Counted from the stretch's first letter, positions 24,485 through 34,547 are shown. The stretch is 64,000 nt of DNA from Thalassotalea euphylliae (GCF_003390395.1 NZ_QUOV01000001.1:2542001-2606000), one strand, 5' to 3'. The notes: generated from the sequence alone by a model not told the origin. Numbers and translations are program-made.

Positions 24485-25429
24485 TTAGAACTCTGGTACT
24501 ACGGTTAAGCTAATTCTTCGCATTTGGGCGAACACTTCTGGATCTTTTGATACCGGTAAAGTTGCCGCTTTATAAACCGCATTTTTAGCTGCGTTACAAA
24601 CAACCGCACTGCCCTGGCCAGTTTGCACATTAGTCACAAATCCAGATGGTGCTAGAGTTATGGTCAATTTACAAGACTTTCCTTCCATCGTAGAGCGGTC
24701 GGTGATCAAGTGTCGCTTTATCGTTTGGGTAATAAGTGCGGTGTAGCGGCTGATTTCAGACTGCATTTGCTGACCACGCGCACGTTGTCTTGCCGCCATT
24801 TCTTGCGCCATTTGCTCAGCGAGCAATTGTTCTTGCCTTGCTCGCTCTTTCGCTTCTTGTGCTTTACGTTTGCGCTCTGCTTCAGCTTTGCGCTTGCGTT
24901 CTTGCTCTTTCTTTTTGCGAATAGCTTCTTCACGTTCACGTTTCTTTTTCGCTTCAGCGGCTGCTTTTTCTTTGCGCTTACGCTCTTGCTCTTTTTTCTT
25001 ACGCGCTTTTTCTGCAGCTATTGCTTTTTGTTTGGCTTGGCGGGCTTTTTCTTCGGCAATGCGCTTATTTTTTTCCTTTTGCTTGCGCTGCTGTTCAAGC
25101 TTTTTAATACGCGCTTGCTCTTTTGCTTTGCGGCGTTTAGCTGCTTCGGCTTTTTCCTTTTGCTCACGAATGCGTTTTTGCTTGGCCGCTTCTGCTCTTG
25201 CTTTTTCTTCACGTAGCTTTTTCGCGTGATTTTCAATCGCAGAATTGTCAACAACTATCGCTTGAATAGGGTTTAAGTTAACTTGCATTGGCGCCGGCTT
25301 AGGAGGGTGCGAAGTAAAATTACCAAAAAGCAGCACCATGCCCAGCGCAAAGTGTAAACTTAGACTTAAACCAACAGGTGAGGTTAACTTGCTAAGTAGC
25401 ACTTTCGAAGAAGTCAGTTTACTTGGCAC
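24485..25429 (-). CDS. tolA: Tol-Pal system protein TolA
   Basis: 314 aa. One N-terminal membrane helix (about 15-36), then a long Lys/Ala/Glu/Arg-rich helical domain (about 70-215). The C-terminal globular domain (about 225-314) contains the conserved CKLTITLAPSGFV and a second cysteine in SAVVCNAA. It spans the periplasm and pulls on TolB/Pal using TolQR proton motive force. The repetitive middle gives long spurious antisense frames. The gap to tolR is only three bases. Confidence 0.95.
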   Translation of the reverse strand: MPSKLTSSKVLLSKLTSPVGLSLSLHFALGMVLLFGNFTSHPPKPAPMQVNLNPIQAIVVDNSAIENHAKKLREEKARAEAAKQKRIREQKEKAEAAKRRKAKEQARIKKLEQQRKQKEKNKRIAEEKARQAKQKAIAAEKARKKKEQERKRKEKAAAEAKKKREREEAIRKKKEQERKRKAEAERKRKAQEAKERARQEQLLAEQMAQEMAARQRARGQQMQSEISRYTALITQTIKRHLITDRSTMEGKSCKLTITLAPSGFVTNVQTGQGSAVVCNAAKNAVYKAATLPVSKDPEVFAQMRRISLTVVPEF

Positions 25430-25432
25430 GCC

Positions 25433-25855
25433 TTATTTCTCCGGCGTGTCAGTCATCAAGCCAACCGAAGGCACACCCGCTTTTTGCAGTAGTACCATCA
25501 ATTGAATAACCGCGTCATAAGAAACCGCGCCATCACCGTTAACAACTACGGGCTTTTTCGGGTCTTTCTGCAGCTGAGCGGCAATTTCAATTTCCAACTC
25601 TTCTGCGCTAACGCGTTTATTCTTGCCTGCGCCTTCTGCAATATAATAATTACCTTGCGCATCAACTGACGCAACAATAGGCGTTTTGCTGTCTTTATCC
25701 AGCGGCTCTGAATCAGCTTTTGGTAAATCGACTTTAACCCCTTGGGTGATAAGCGGCGCAGTAACCATAAAGATGATCAGCAACACCAACATGACATCGA
25801 TGTAGGGAACTACATTGATTTCCGCAACTTTTCTTCGTCTAACACGGTTATACAT
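25433..25855 (-). CDS. tolR: Tol-Pal system protein TolR
   Basis: 140 aa, ExbD/TolR family. Short cytoplasmic N-terminus (RRRKVAEINVVPYIDVMLVL), one membrane helix with the conserved Asp in YIDVMLVLLIIF, and a periplasmic domain. It forms the proton channel with TolQ. It starts 15 bases after the tolQ stop. Confidence 0.97.
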   Translation of the reverse strand: MYNRVRRRKVAEINVVPYIDVMLVLLIIFMVTAPLITQGVKVDLPKADSEPLDKDSKTPIVASVDAQGNYYIAEGAGKNKRVSAEELEIEIAAQLQKDPKKPVVVNGDGAVSYDAVIQLMVLLQKAGVPSVGLMTDTPEK

Positions 25856-25870
25856 AATGTACTCCGCCTC

Positions 25871-26548
25871 TTAGTGCTCAATCGCAGATTGACGATGTAA
25901 AATAGAAGAGAACTCTTCCATAAAGTTGCCATAGCTATTTTCAAGTTTTTCAACTTTATGACTAAAGCGGTTAAACGCCATTACCGCAGGAATTGCCGCA
26001 AACAAACCCATAGCGGTTGCCACAAGTGCTTCGGCAATACCTGGCGCGACCATAGCTAACGTTGCTTGTTGCACTGCACCTAGAGCAATAAAAGAATTCA
26101 TGATCCCCCAAACGGTACCGAATAAACCGATATACGGGCTAATTGAACCTACAGTCGCCATAAAAGGTAAGTGGGTTTCTAAACTATCGACTTCGCGTGA
26201 CAGCGCAACACGCATTGCGCGATGAGTACCGTCGACTATTGCTTGCGGCGATTGAATATTACTTTTGCGTAAACGTGCAAATTCTTTGAATCCTGCAACA
26301 AATAGGCTTTCAATACCTTGTACGTGCTGGCGAGATGAGATTTCGTTATAAAGCTTAGTTAAGTCAGCCCCACTCCAAAATCTATCTTCAAATTGTTTTA
26401 GTTGATTTGCAGCCTGATCTAGCGCCTTTTTACGCTGAAAAATCATCGCCCAACAGGCAATTGAGAATGCTAACAAGATCAGCATTACCGATTTAACTAA
26501 TAAACTAGCTTGAAGAAATAAATCAAAAATTGATAATTCAGCTGACAC
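25871..26548 (-). CDS. tolQ: Tol-Pal system protein TolQ
   Basis: 225 aa, MotA/TolQ/ExbB family with three membrane helices (about 15-38, 130-155, 165-190). The conserved [11 protein letters not shown] and [13 protein letters not shown] segments are present. The GTG start at 26548 has AGGAG nine bases upstream and overlaps the ybgC end by 11 bases, so the two are translationally coupled. Confidence 0.97.
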   Translation of the reverse strand: MSAELSIFDLFLQASLLVKSVMLILLAFSIACWAMIFQRKKALDQAANQLKQFEDRFWSGADLTKLYNEISSRQHVQGIESLFVAGFKEFARLRKSNIQSPQAIVDGTHRAMRVALSREVDSLETHLPFMATVGSISPYIGLFGTVWGIMNSFIALGAVQQATLAMVAPGIAEALVATAMGLFAAIPAVMAFNRFSHKVEKLENSYGNFMEEFSSILHRQSAIEH

Positions 26549-26948
26549 TTTGCAATGCTCCTAGGATAAATGCTGGTATTGGGCAGGGTTTATTTTTCGA
26601 AAAATCTACGCAAGCCACGGTAACTTCCACTCGGCAAAGTACCTTGCCGTTTTCATGGGTTATAGACTGTGAAAACATCACACTGGCTTTTTTCAGTCGC
26701 GTTATCTCGGAGTGAACCTTAATAAGATCGTCCAATCGGGCGGGTGCAATGTTGTCCATTTCAACTCGTCTGACAACAAAACCCAATGAATGTTCGAGAA
26801 AATCTGACTGAGCAATGCCTAGTGCTCTTAACCACTCCGTGCGCGCGCGTTCAAAAAATTTTAAATAATTTGCGTAATAGACAATACCACCCGCATCCGT
26901 GTCTTCATAAAACACGCGGATAGGTAATTGAAACGAAGGAGAGGTCAT
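26538..26948 (-). CDS. ybgC: Acyl-CoA thioesterase YbgC
   Basis: 136 aa, 4-hydroxybenzoyl-CoA thioesterase hot-dog fold. The motif [20 protein letters not shown] near the N-terminus holds the catalytic Asp. It hydrolyses short-chain acyl-CoAs or acyl-ACP and is the usual first gene of the tol-pal operon; its exact role with Tol-Pal is not settled. The operon promoter should lie in 26950-27000. Confidence 0.95.
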   Translation of the reverse strand: MTSPSFQLPIRVFYEDTDAGGIVYYANYLKFFERARTEWLRALGIAQSDFLEHSLGFVVRRVEMDNIAPARLDDLIKVHSEITRLKKASVMFSQSITHENGKVLCRVEVTVACVDFSKNKPCPIPAFILGALQSVS

Positions 26949-27247
26949 TAATTATTGAGTAATAGAGTTACACTAGTTGTTATGGCGATTATCTTAATAA
27001 CAAAGCCCTACGCCGACAAGGGCTTGAAGCGCTTAATTCGTCATTAAATTGTAAAAAAGCGGTATCTCGAATAAAAACCTAACATTTTCCTTACTTAATT
27101 TAACCTAATCGTAATATTCATATTTCGCGAATAAAAATTCACAAAACAATGAATAACACGCCATAACTATTCATTAGGCAGTGCATACTAATAACACGCA
27201 CTCATTTCGGATTAGTTTTTCTAATGCTTAAATAAAATTTTATTAGT
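26949..27247. other. Upstream region of ybgC and leader region of the candidate RNA
   Basis: AT-rich and without a gene. A dyad AAGCCCT-9-AGGGCTT lies at 27003-27025. The rest shows no structure that I can name. Confidence 0.4.
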
Positions 27248-27276
27248 TTGCCAACACGCTTAGCCCTGCCTAAAAT
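27248..27276 (+). promoter_or_regulatory. Sigma-70-type promoter of the candidate RNA
   Basis: TTGCCA (27248-27253), a 17-base spacer, then TAAAAT (27271-27276). The predicted start is near 27283. It is not placed for any coding gene, because the next start is 440 bases on, beyond a strong terminator. Confidence 0.6.
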
Positions 27277-27282
27277 ACCCTT

Positions 27283-27440
27283 GTTTTCTGAGCTAGCGCA
27301 GTGAGATCTTCTCACAAGCACAGATACCTTGAAAAGGTGGTGATACACCATCTTCTCTCTGACATGTTTCCTGGAATTTTTTAACTTCCTTCTATCAACT
27401 TTATTAAGTTGGCCCGCTTCAAATAAGCGGGCTTTTTTTT
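27283..27440 (+). ncRNA. Candidate small RNA of about 158 nt
   Basis: Between a good promoter and a strong intrinsic terminator lie three clean hairpins: GTGAGA-TCT-TCTCAC (27301-27315), AAGGTGGTG-ATA-CACCATCTT (27334-27354) and the terminator stem. A weaker AACTT-TATT-AAGTT precedes the terminator. No open frame of useful size is present. It does not match the E. coli sRNAs I can recall (Spot 42, RyhB, GcvB, CsrB, 6S). It could alternatively be a terminated leader. Confidence 0.6.
27412..27440 (+). terminator. Terminator of the candidate RNA
   Basis: GCCCGCTT-CAAAT-AAGCGGGC followed by eight T residues; a strong intrinsic terminator on the plus strand. Confidence 0.93.
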
Positions 27441-27492
27441 GCCTGTAATTTGCTTATTTTTCAAATTGATGATGAGTATTTTTTGCCAAGTG

Positions 27493-27545
27493 TTTGTAAT
27501 CATTACTCGTTAGTGATATTTGTAAATGTACTAACCGCTTCGTAA
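27493..27545 (+). promoter_or_regulatory. Conserved block upstream of the first SEL1 gene
   Basis: About 53 bases starting TTTGTAATCATTAC that align closely with 28718-28770 upstream of the paralogous gene. Conservation outside the coding sequence suggests a shared promoter or regulator site. Confidence 0.5.
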
Positions 27546-27721
27546 TTCAATTGAACTTGGACATGGACTTGGCTTAAACCTGTTAGTTAAACCTGATTAA
27601 AACACTGAGTATATAGCCACTTAATTAAGGTTTTTTGCTGGCTAAATAGGTTTTTGCAGTGTACTTTTGATAGAAGTTGTTAGCGTTATAATCGGATCAC
27701 ACGCATCATGAGAGGGAAAAT

Positions 27722-28591
27722 ATGGCAAACTCAACAAGAATAACCTCAGCAAGCAGTACTAATAAGCGTTTATCAACATTAATCGCTGGCTATGTAGCTG
27801 CCATGTTACTCATACCTACCACATTTACTCAGCCTGCCAATGCGAATCAATTGGAAGCGTGCAACACTGAAGAGTGTGCTTCTTATTTCAAAAAGTTTAA
27901 GCGCGCAGCGCGTAAAGGATATGTTTCAGCACAGTACAATACGGCTAAGTTTTATTACTACGGTTACGGCACCGAAGCAGACAAAGCACTTGCTTTAAAG
28001 TACTACAGAAAAACAGCTGTCAACGGTTCGAAAGAAGCACAATATATGACAGGCCTAATTTACGTGTCGGAGCCTGACTTGCAAGATCACGAGCAAGGTA
28101 TTTACTGGCTAGAGCGAGCCGCAGCTAATGGTCACATCCACGCGGCATTTTTACTGGGCAAAGCGCATGCGCAAGGCGACACGATTAATGGTGGTGTACC
28201 AAACTATCAAGCATCAGATATATGGCTTACCAAATCTTTTGATAAACGCTACAACAAGTTACCAGCACTCGTTGAAGAGTTAAATGCGAAAAAGGTGTTT
28301 AATGAAACTAACTACCCTTCCCTTTACAACAAGTTAGTTGAGCACAATATGTGGCTAGCAAGAAACAGCGATGGCGAAGTTGCCTTGAGTAACTGGGATG
28401 GTAAAACTTATGAGCGCATAACCGTCACGGGCTACAGCCAAACAGAAGCGTTCGATAATTTACTGGCTACTTTCCGTGGCAGAAACAACTCCACAGGCAG
28501 CCGATTAGGTAGCGACTGTCAGCTAACCGGAGCTTGCGCACGTAAATCGTTAAATGAAATGAAAGACAGTCAGTGGGTATCACAGCAATAG
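27722..28591 (+). CDS. Exported SEL1-repeat (TPR-like) protein
   Basis: 289 aa. N-terminal signal peptide (about 20-42, cut near NANA), then a Cys-containing segment (ACNTEECASYFKKFKRAARKGY). At least three SEL1 repeats follow (AQYNTAKFYYYGYGTEADKALALKYYRK, AQYMTGLI..., AAFLLGKAHAQG). The C-terminal domain has a further conserved Cys pair (DCQLTGACARKS). SEL1 repeats mediate protein-protein contacts; the partner is unknown. GAGAGGGA precedes the ATG. It has a close paralogue 350 bases downstream. Confidence 0.85.
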   Translation: MANSTRITSASSTNKRLSTLIAGYVAAMLLIPTTFTQPANANQLEACNTEECASYFKKFKRAARKGYVSAQYNTAKFYYYGYGTEADKALALKYYRKTAVNGSKEAQYMTGLIYVSEPDLQDHEQGIYWLERAAANGHIHAAFLLGKAHAQGDTINGGVPNYQASDIWLTKSFDKRYNKLPALVEELNAKKVFNETNYPSLYNKLVEHNMWLARNSDGEVALSNWDGKTYERITVTGYSQTEAFDNLLATFRGRNNSTGSRLGSDCQLTGACARKSLNEMKDSQWVSQQ

Positions 28592-28640
28592 GAACGCTCA
28601 TCACCTGAAAGCGGATTTTTCCAATCTTCCAACAGTATTA

Positions 28641-28665
28641 CCCGCACATATATGCGGGCTTATTT
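28641..28665 (+). terminator. Terminator after the first SEL1 gene
   Basis: CCCGCA-CATATA-TGCGGG followed by CTTATTTTT, 50 bases past the stop, so the two SEL1 genes are probably separate transcripts. Confidence 0.8.
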
Positions 28666-28717
28666 TTGCTAAAACTTAATAGTTTCAATTACTAACGCTG
28701 TTCGCTGATACGATAGA

Positions 28718-28770
28718 TTTGTAATGATTACGCTTTAGTGGTAATTGTATGTTTACTAATCACTTCATAA
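28718..28770 (+). promoter_or_regulatory. Conserved block upstream of the second SEL1 gene
   Basis: Starts TTTGTAATGATTAC and matches most positions of 27493-27545. It lies at a similar distance from its gene (about 170-180 bases). Confidence 0.5.
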
Positions 28771-28939
28771 AATCACTAAACTTGAGCAGTAGCGCTACGC
28801 TACTACACTAAAGTTAAGCTAGTTGTATAGGCTAAACTTAGTTAATGTAATAACTACGTAAGTCAATAATTATGCAAGCCAATAATTACGTAAATCGTTA
28901 TTGTTGTACACGGATCAAACACGTCAAGAGAGGGACTAT

Positions 28940-29803
28940 ATGACAAACCAAGTAAATACAAATTCCAAACGCGCTTCTTTTAAGCGAATTTCGACACTAG
29001 TTGCGGCTAGTGCACTAGTGTTCGCATCTGTAACCTACACAGGCGCGGCAAATGCTGCACAAATAACCGCATGTGACACAGCAGAGTGTGTCTCTTATTT
29101 TAAGAAGTTCAAACGTGCAGCACGTAAAGGTTACATTTCAGCTGAATACAACACCGCTAAATTTTATTACTATGGCTACGGCACTGAAGTCGACAAAACG
29201 CTTGCTCTAAAATACTACCGAAAATCGGCAGTTAACGGTTCTAAAGAAGCACAATATATGACGGGACTAATTTTTGTCTCTGAGCCTGGATTGCAAGATC
29301 ATAAACAAGGTGTTTATTGGCTAGAGCGCGCGGCGGCTAATGGTCATATCCACGCCTTGTTTTTATTAGGCAAAGCGCATGCGCAAGGTGATATTCAAAA
29401 TAGTGGTGCACCAAATTATCAGGCCTCAGACAAGTGGCTAAGCAGAGCATTTGATAAACGCTACAGCAAATTACCTAAGTTTGTTGAAGAGCTAAACAAC
29501 CAAAAAGTGTTTAATGAAACTAATTACCCTTCCCTTTACAATAAGCTGGTTGAGCACAACATGTGGTTGGCAAAAACTGATGCTGGTAGCGTTGATTTGA
29601 CTAACTGGGAAGGTAAAACATACGAACGTATAACAGTTACAGGCTCTACGCTGAAACAAGGCTTTGACATGTTGCTCGCCAACTTTCGCAGTAGAAATGA
29701 CTCTACAGGCAGTAGACTTGGTGGCGACTGCCAATTAAAAGCGGCTTGTCAGCGCAAGTCACTGAATGAAATGAAAGACAGTATGTGGGTGTCGCAAAAA
29801 TAA
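28940..29803 (+). CDS. Exported SEL1-repeat protein, paralogue of the preceding gene
   Basis: 287 aa from the ATG at 28940. The frame is open from 28901, but GAGAGGGA sits just before 28940, exactly as in the paralogue. Signal peptide (about 20-40, VTYTGAANAA), the same Cys segment (ACDTAECVSYFKKFKRAARKGY), SEL1 repeats and C-terminal domain (DCQLKAACQRKS). The two proteins are very alike over their mature parts but differ in the signal region. Tandem duplication with retained upstream sequence. Function unknown; probably periplasmic or secreted. Confidence 0.85.
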   Translation: MTNQVNTNSKRASFKRISTLVAASALVFASVTYTGAANAAQITACDTAECVSYFKKFKRAARKGYISAEYNTAKFYYYGYGTEVDKTLALKYYRKSAVNGSKEAQYMTGLIFVSEPGLQDHKQGVYWLERAAANGHIHALFLLGKAHAQGDIQNSGAPNYQASDKWLSRAFDKRYSKLPKFVEELNNQKVFNETNYPSLYNKLVEHNMWLAKTDAGSVDLTNWEGKTYERITVTGSTLKQGFDMLLANFRSRNDSTGSRLGGDCQLKAACQRKSLNEMKDSMWVSQK

Positions 29804-29861
29804 CTTGCAGTGAGAGTGTGGTTTTATTTCTCTTAACGCTATTGTTCTCAGCTCACAAGCT

Positions 29862-29893
29862 AAAAAGGATTAACTAGATCGTTAATCCTTTTT
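29862..29893. terminator. Bidirectional terminator between the SEL1 gene and ruvB
   Basis: AAAAAGGATTAAC-TAGATC-GTTAATCCTTTTT, a 13-bp perfect stem with A/T tails on both sides, serving the convergent genes. Confidence 0.9.
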
Positions 29894-29950
29894 ATTATTT
29901 TAATTTCTACCGTTCTCGTACCTGTTACTGCGGATACGTTGCTGCTGATA

Positions 29951-30955
29951 CTAAGCGGGTTTAGTTAGCCCAAAATGCTGATAAGTGCGTTCTGTAACAA
30001 TTCGGCCTCTTGGTGTACGTTGTAAAAAGCCTTGCTGAATTAAAAACGGTTCAAGCACATCTTCAATGGTTTCACGCTCTTCGCCAATGGCCGCTGCTAG
30101 ATTATCAAGCCCTACTGGCCCGCCCATAAACTTATCGATTATGGCTTGCAATAGCTTTCTGTCCATAATGTCGAAGCCTTCGTTATCAACTTCAAGCATA
30201 TCAAGCGCACTAGCAGCACTTTCTTTGTTAACGATACCGCCAGTTTTAATATCTGCGTAGTCACGCACTCGGCGCAATAAACGGTTGGCAATGCGCGGTG
30301 TACCGCGCGAGCGGCGAGCTACTTCAAATGCACCTTCTTGATCAATCGTCAGATTAAGGAAATGAGCGGACCGTGAAACGATATCCGTTAAATCTTTAGC
30401 TGAGTAAAACTCTAAGCGTTGAACAATGCCAAAACGATCTCTAAGCGGAGAGGTTAATGCACCGGCTCTAGTAGTCGCGCCAATCAGGGTAAAAGGCGGT
30501 AAATCGAGTTTAATCGAGCGAGCAGCTGGCCCTTCACCAATCATAATATCCAGTTGATAGTCTTCCATCGCTGGATACAAGACTTCTTCTACCATAGGAC
30601 TTAAGCGATGAATTTCATCAATAAAGAGAACGTCGTTCTCTTCTAAATTGGTCAGCAGTGCCGCTAAGTCCCCTGCTTTTTCCAATACTGGCCCAGACGT
30701 AGTGCGAATACTTACGCCCATTTCGTTAGCAACAATATTAGCAAGTGTGGTTTTACCTAATCCCGGTGGGCCAAAAATGAGTAGATGATCAAGCGGTTCA
30801 TTGCGCTTTTTTGCCGCAGGGATAAAGATTTCCATTTGCGCTTTTACGTGATCTTGCCCTGTGTAATCCGCCAGCATTTTAGGGCGAATCGCGCGATCTA
30901 CCCCTTCATCTTCTATCGTTGCTGCCGGCTGGATTAGTCGATCTGCTTCTATCAT
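29951..30955 (-). CDS. ruvB: Holliday junction branch-migration ATPase RuvB
   Basis: 334 aa. Walker A ([13 protein letters not shown], about residues 63-75), Walker B (LFIDEIHRL), sensor motifs ([18 protein letters not shown]) and a C-terminal winged helix ([17 protein letters not shown]). A hexameric motor that acts with RuvA on four-way junctions. It starts 65 bases after ruvA on the same strand. No clear LexA box is seen nearby. Confidence 0.98.
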   Translation of the reverse strand: MIEADRLIQPAATIEDEGVDRAIRPKMLADYTGQDHVKAQMEIFIPAAKKRNEPLDHLLIFGPPGLGKTTLANIVANEMGVSIRTTSGPVLEKAGDLAALLTNLEENDVLFIDEIHRLSPMVEEVLYPAMEDYQLDIMIGEGPAARSIKLDLPPFTLIGATTRAGALTSPLRDRFGIVQRLEFYSAKDLTDIVSRSAHFLNLTIDQEGAFEVARRSRGTPRIANRLLRRVRDYADIKTGGIVNKESAASALDMLEVDNEGFDIMDRKLLQAIIDKFMGGPVGLDNLAAAIGEERETIEDVLEPFLIQQGFLQRTPRGRIVTERTYQHFGLTKPA

Positions 30956-31020
30956 CTATATTCTTCTATTTCTGACTTGTTCTGTGTCTTATTTACGTTT
31001 TAAGCGTAATTTTTTGCCAA

Positions 31021-31641
31021 CTACAGCATGGCTTTGAGCGCATCTTTGATCAGCTGCTCGCTAGATTTGTTAGCATCATACACAGCTTTAATTGCTTTAT
31101 CAGCTTGTGCTTGTGTATAGCCAAGCGAAACCAGTGCGTTAATCGCATCGCCTTTGGCATCGCTGATTGTAAGTGCATTATCAGCGGCTAATTCAAATGG
31201 CGCAGCATCGGTTGCAGGCGTCGCTAAGTCTGTTTGCCAATCTTTAATGCGATCGCGCATTTCAATTAATAAGCGCTCAGCGGTTTTCTTACCAATACCG
31301 GGAATTTTCACTATGGTTGTAACGTCGTCATGGGCGACACAACTCACAAACTGCTCTGCCGACATGCCAGACAAAATCGCGAGTGCTAGTTTTGGCCCAA
31401 CACCACTGGCTTTAATTAACAAACGAAACAGTTTGCGATCCACTTGATTGGCAAAACCATACAGTAGCTGTGCATCTTCTCGCACAACGAAGTGGGTATA
31501 AAGCGTGGTTTCTTGGTTTAATTCAGGTAATGCATAAAGCGTGGTCATTGGCACTTGCACTTCATAACCAACGCCGTTGCAGTCAATGATAATATCAGGT
31601 GGCTGTTTTACTAATAATTTGCCACGTAATTGTCCTATCAC
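31021..31641 (-). CDS. ruvA: Holliday junction-binding protein RuvA
   Basis: 206 aa. N-terminal OB domain ([19 protein letters not shown]), two helix-hairpin-helix motifs (about 70-130: [29 protein letters not shown]), and a C-terminal domain III that contacts RuvB ([19 protein letters not shown]). It forms tetramers on the junction. It is normally directly after ruvC, but here a 280-bp insertion element separates them. Confidence 0.98.
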   Translation of the reverse strand: MIGQLRGKLLVKQPPDIIIDCNGVGYEVQVPMTTLYALPELNQETTLYTHFVVREDAQLLYGFANQVDRKLFRLLIKASGVGPKLALAILSGMSAEQFVSCVAHDDVTTIVKIPGIGKKTAERLLIEMRDRIKDWQTDLATPATDAAPFELAADNALTISDAKGDAINALVSLGYTQAQADKAIKAVYDANKSSEQLIKDALKAML

Positions 31642-31765
31642 GGCACATCCTCTTTTCGGCTGCTAGCTCAACAACTTCTCGCTCAGCCAACTTCAGTGTT
31701 CTAACTTATTTAATAAAGTGAGCTTAACACTAGATATTTATACAGTAAACCGATTTAAATGCTTA

Positions 31766-32047
31766 GATGCCCATACTATTTCAAAATGTGTGTTTCAGTT
31801 GGAATTAAAAGCGGTTTAGGCAAGGTATTGATTACAGAGAATGGTTGTTCCCTTGTCAAAAGCAATAACTCAGCATAAATCGCTTTTAAACCAACCCATT
31901 TTTAAAGCAGTGAGGGCGCTTCACAGGAAACTTATTATCATCATTTCACAGCTCATAGAAAGCGAGTACCATTCCAGCGAGTTGCACCTTGATATTGCCC
32001 CCTGTGAAAGCGCTGAAATCAAGCATCTTGAAGTAGTATGGGTATAA
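31766..32047. mobile_element. MITE-like element between ruvA and ruvC
   Basis: About 280 bases with imperfect terminal inverted repeats: CCCATACTATTTCAAAATG at 31770-31788 and the complement of CCCATACTACTTCAAGATG at 32024-32042 (17 of 19 match). TTA flanks both ends (31763-31765 and 32048-32050, the latter being the ruvC stop codon), which may be a target duplication. The interior has a 68-codon plus-strand frame with no recognisable product. The size, inverted ends and lack of a transposase fit a non-autonomous element. Confidence 0.65.
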
Positions 32048-32578
32048 TTATTTTCGTAGGCGGCCTCGTACCGTTTTACTCGCCTGCCCCGCCATTTTTA
32101 CAATCGAATCGTGACTATGTGCATGACAAAGCGCCACCGCAAGCGCATCGGCGGCGTCTGCTTGTGGTGTACCCGGCAGTTTAAGAATGGATTTGACCAT
32201 ATGTTGCACTTGGGTTTTATCAGCAGCACCTGTGCCAACCACAGATTGCTTGATTTGGCGAGCTGAATACTCAGCAATCGACATACCCGCATTGGTTGCA
32301 GCGACAATGGCTGCCCCTCGTGCTTGCCCGAGTTTTAGCGCTGAATCAGGGTTAGTTGCCATAAACACTTGTTCGATGGCGAACATATCTGGCTTAAACT
32401 GGATGATCAGCTCTGACACACCCGCAAAGATGGTTTGTAAACGTGTACCTAAATCTTCCCCTGCCGCAATCGCTTTGATACAACCACTCCCTAGATAGGT
32501 AAATTTTCGCCCGTGCTGCTCTATCACGCCATAACCGGTGAACCTTGAACCTGGGTCGATACCTAAAATAATTGCCAA
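32048..32578 (-). CDS. ruvC: Holliday junction resolvase RuvC
   Basis: 176 aa. RNase H-like fold with the N-terminal catalytic Asp in [14 protein letters not shown], acidic residues in [11 protein letters not shown], and the final cluster in [17 protein letters not shown]. It cleaves four-way junctions made accessible by RuvAB. Its stop codon abuts the MITE-like element, so co-transcription with ruvAB would pass through that element. YebC, a common neighbour, is absent. Confidence 0.98.
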   Translation of the reverse strand: MAIILGIDPGSRFTGYGVIEQHGRKFTYLGSGCIKAIAAGEDLGTRLQTIFAGVSELIIQFKPDMFAIEQVFMATNPDSALKLGQARGAAIVAATNAGMSIAEYSARQIKQSVVGTGAADKTQVQHMVKSILKLPGTPQADAADALAVALCHAHSHDSIVKMAGQASKTVRGRLRK

Positions 32579-32612
32579 TGAGTTACCCTAATAATTCGTT
32601 AAAAAATTCCAT

Positions 32613-32666
32613 AAAAAAACGCGCTGGCTCAATGCATTAATGCTAATTGATATCCTAGCGCGTTTT
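32613..32666 (-). terminator. aspS terminator
   Basis: AAAACGCGCT (32616-32625) pairs with AGCGCGTTTT (32657-32666); on the minus strand the stem is followed by TTT. The loop is long (31 bases) and contains its own small dyad. Confidence 0.75.
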
Positions 32667-32722
32667 ACCACTTTACAAAATTAGATTAAGGAAACAACTT
32701 AACTCGTTGCGTCCTATCACTA

Positions 32723-34504
32723 CTATTCTTGTTCAGCTTTTTCTTCTTGCTTGGCAATCGTGGCAATGCTTAACTCTGCTAATTGCGCAGGGTTAGCTTG
32801 ACCCGGTGCATTGGTTAATGGACATGCCGCTGTTGTTGTTTTCGGGAATGCCATTACGTCACGAATAGAGCTTGCCCCTGTCATTAGCATCACTAGACGG
32901 TCAAGACCAAACGCTAAACCAGCATGAGGTGGCGCACCGTACTGTAGTGCTTCTAATAAGAAGCCAAACTTCTCTTGTGCTTCTTCATCGCTGATACCTA
33001 GAATTCTAAATACCGCGGCTTGCATTGCTTGGTCGTGGATACGCACTGAACCACCACCTAACTCACAACCATTTAGTACCATATCGTAAGCGTTTGAAAG
33101 CGCGCCAATTGGGTTTGCTTCAAGCTCTTCTGGTGTCATATTGCTTGGTGCAGTAAATGGGTGGTGAAGCGCGTGTAAGTGACCGTCAACTTCTTCAAAC
33201 ATTGGGAAGTCTACAACCCACAATGGTTTCCACTCGTCTGTAGTCAAGCCTAAGTCTTCACCCAGTTTTAAACGCAGCGCGCCTAATGATTCAGTTACCA
33301 AGTTGTAGCTGTCTGAACCGAAGAAAATAATGTCGCCTGTATCTGCGCCTGTACGTTCAAGTAGCGCGTTCACTGCTGTTTCATCTAAGAATTTAAGAAT
33401 TGGCGATTGGATACCTTCCATGCCAGCGGCTTTGTCGTTCACTTTCAGCCACGGCATACCTTTAGCGCCGTAAATGCCAACAAATTTTGTTAGGTCATCA
33501 ATATTCTTACGAGAGAACTGCGCTGCGCCTTGTGGTACGCGAATAACCGCAACGCGGCCTTTTTCATCATTCGCGGGGCCTGAGAATACTTTGAATTCAA
33601 CATCTTTTAGGATGTCTGCCACGTCAACAATTTCAAGCGGGTTACGCAAGTCTGGCTTGTCTGAGCCAAAACGTGTCATCGCTTCTGAATATGGCATACG
33701 TGGGAAATCACCTAGGTCAACATCAAGTAATTTAAGGAATAAATCACGGATCATTTTTTCCGTCACTTCCATTACTTGATCAGCCGTCATAAATGACGTT
33801 TCAATATCAATTTGGGTGAATTCTGGTTGGCGATCAGCACGTAAGTCTTCATCGCGGAAACACTTAACGATTTGGTAGTAACGCTCCATGCCCGACATCA
33901 TCAGCAATTGCTTAAATAACTGCGGCGATTGTGGCAATGCGAAGAAGCTACCTTTGTGCGTACGACTTGGTACTAAGTAATCACGCGCACCTTCTGGTGT
34001 CGCCGCGGTAAGAATTGGCGTTTCGATATCCATAAAGTCTTGCGACTCTAACGATTCACGAACGGCCGCAGTTACTTTCGCACGAAAACGTAAACGCTCT
34101 GTCATTTCTGGGCGACGTAAATCTAAGTAGCGATACTTTAAGCGTTGCTCTTCTGAGTTGTCTTGATTGAAGTCTAACGGTAATGGCGCAGCGCGGTTTA
34201 AGATGTTTAGCTCTAAACCTAATACTTCAATGGCACCTGTTGCCATATCTTTATTCACTTGGCTTTCAGGGCGTGCGCGCACTTTACCTTTAACCTGTAC
34301 ACAGAACTCGTTGCGCAGTGTGTTAGCCGTTTCAAGTACTTCGGGTAAATCTGGGTCAAATACCACTTGTACAATGCCTTCGCGATCACGCAAATCTAAA
34401 AAGATCACAGCGCCTAAGTCGCGACGACGATTAACCCAACCACATAAAGTGACTTCTTGCCCAACGTGAGATTCGTTAACCTCACCACAATAAAGAGTAC
34501 GCAT
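32723..34504 (-). CDS. aspS: Aspartyl-tRNA synthetase
   Basis: 593 aa, bacterial-type class II synthetase. OB-fold anticodon-binding domain (about 1-105), motif 2 region ([20 protein letters not shown]), the bacterial GAD insertion (about 290-420), and motif 3 ([13 protein letters not shown]). It charges tRNA-Asp in the cytoplasm. It is followed by ruvC after a terminator, and preceded by a hairpin that ends the upstream gene. Confidence 0.98.
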   Translation of the reverse strand: MRTLYCGEVNESHVGQEVTLCGWVNRRRDLGAVIFLDLRDREGIVQVVFDPDLPEVLETANTLRNEFCVQVKGKVRARPESQVNKDMATGAIEVLGLELNILNRAAPLPLDFNQDNSEEQRLKYRYLDLRRPEMTERLRFRAKVTAAVRESLESQDFMDIETPILTAATPEGARDYLVPSRTHKGSFFALPQSPQLFKQLLMMSGMERYYQIVKCFRDEDLRADRQPEFTQIDIETSFMTADQVMEVTEKMIRDLFLKLLDVDLGDFPRMPYSEAMTRFGSDKPDLRNPLEIVDVADILKDVEFKVFSGPANDEKGRVAVIRVPQGAAQFSRKNIDDLTKFVGIYGAKGMPWLKVNDKAAGMEGIQSPILKFLDETAVNALLERTGADTGDIIFFGSDSYNLVTESLGALRLKLGEDLGLTTDEWKPLWVVDFPMFEEVDGHLHALHHPFTAPSNMTPEELEANPIGALSNAYDMVLNGCELGGGSVRIHDQAMQAAVFRILGISDEEAQEKFGFLLEALQYGAPPHAGLAFGLDRLVMLMTGASSIRDVMAFPKTTTAACPLTNAPGQANPAQLAELSIATIAKQEEKAEQE

Positions 34505-34522
34505 CTAGAAATATCCTGACAT

Positions 34523-34547
34523 GAAAAACCCGCCATCATTAGCGGGG
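34523..34547 (-). terminator. Terminator after the SBP-GGDEF gene
   Basis: CCCGC-8-GCGGG, followed on the minus strand by TTTTTC. It lies 20 bases before the aspS start, so it could also act as an attenuator for aspS. Confidence 0.7.

Noticed and set aside
24710..25229. Long frames antisense to tolA
   Set aside because: They result from the Lys/Ala/Glu-rich low-complexity region of tolA; the Phe/Leu-rich products lack any family signal.
31841..32047. 68-codon frame between ruvA and ruvC
   Set aside because: It lies within the MITE-like element and ends in its terminal repeat; no ribosome-binding site or known domain.
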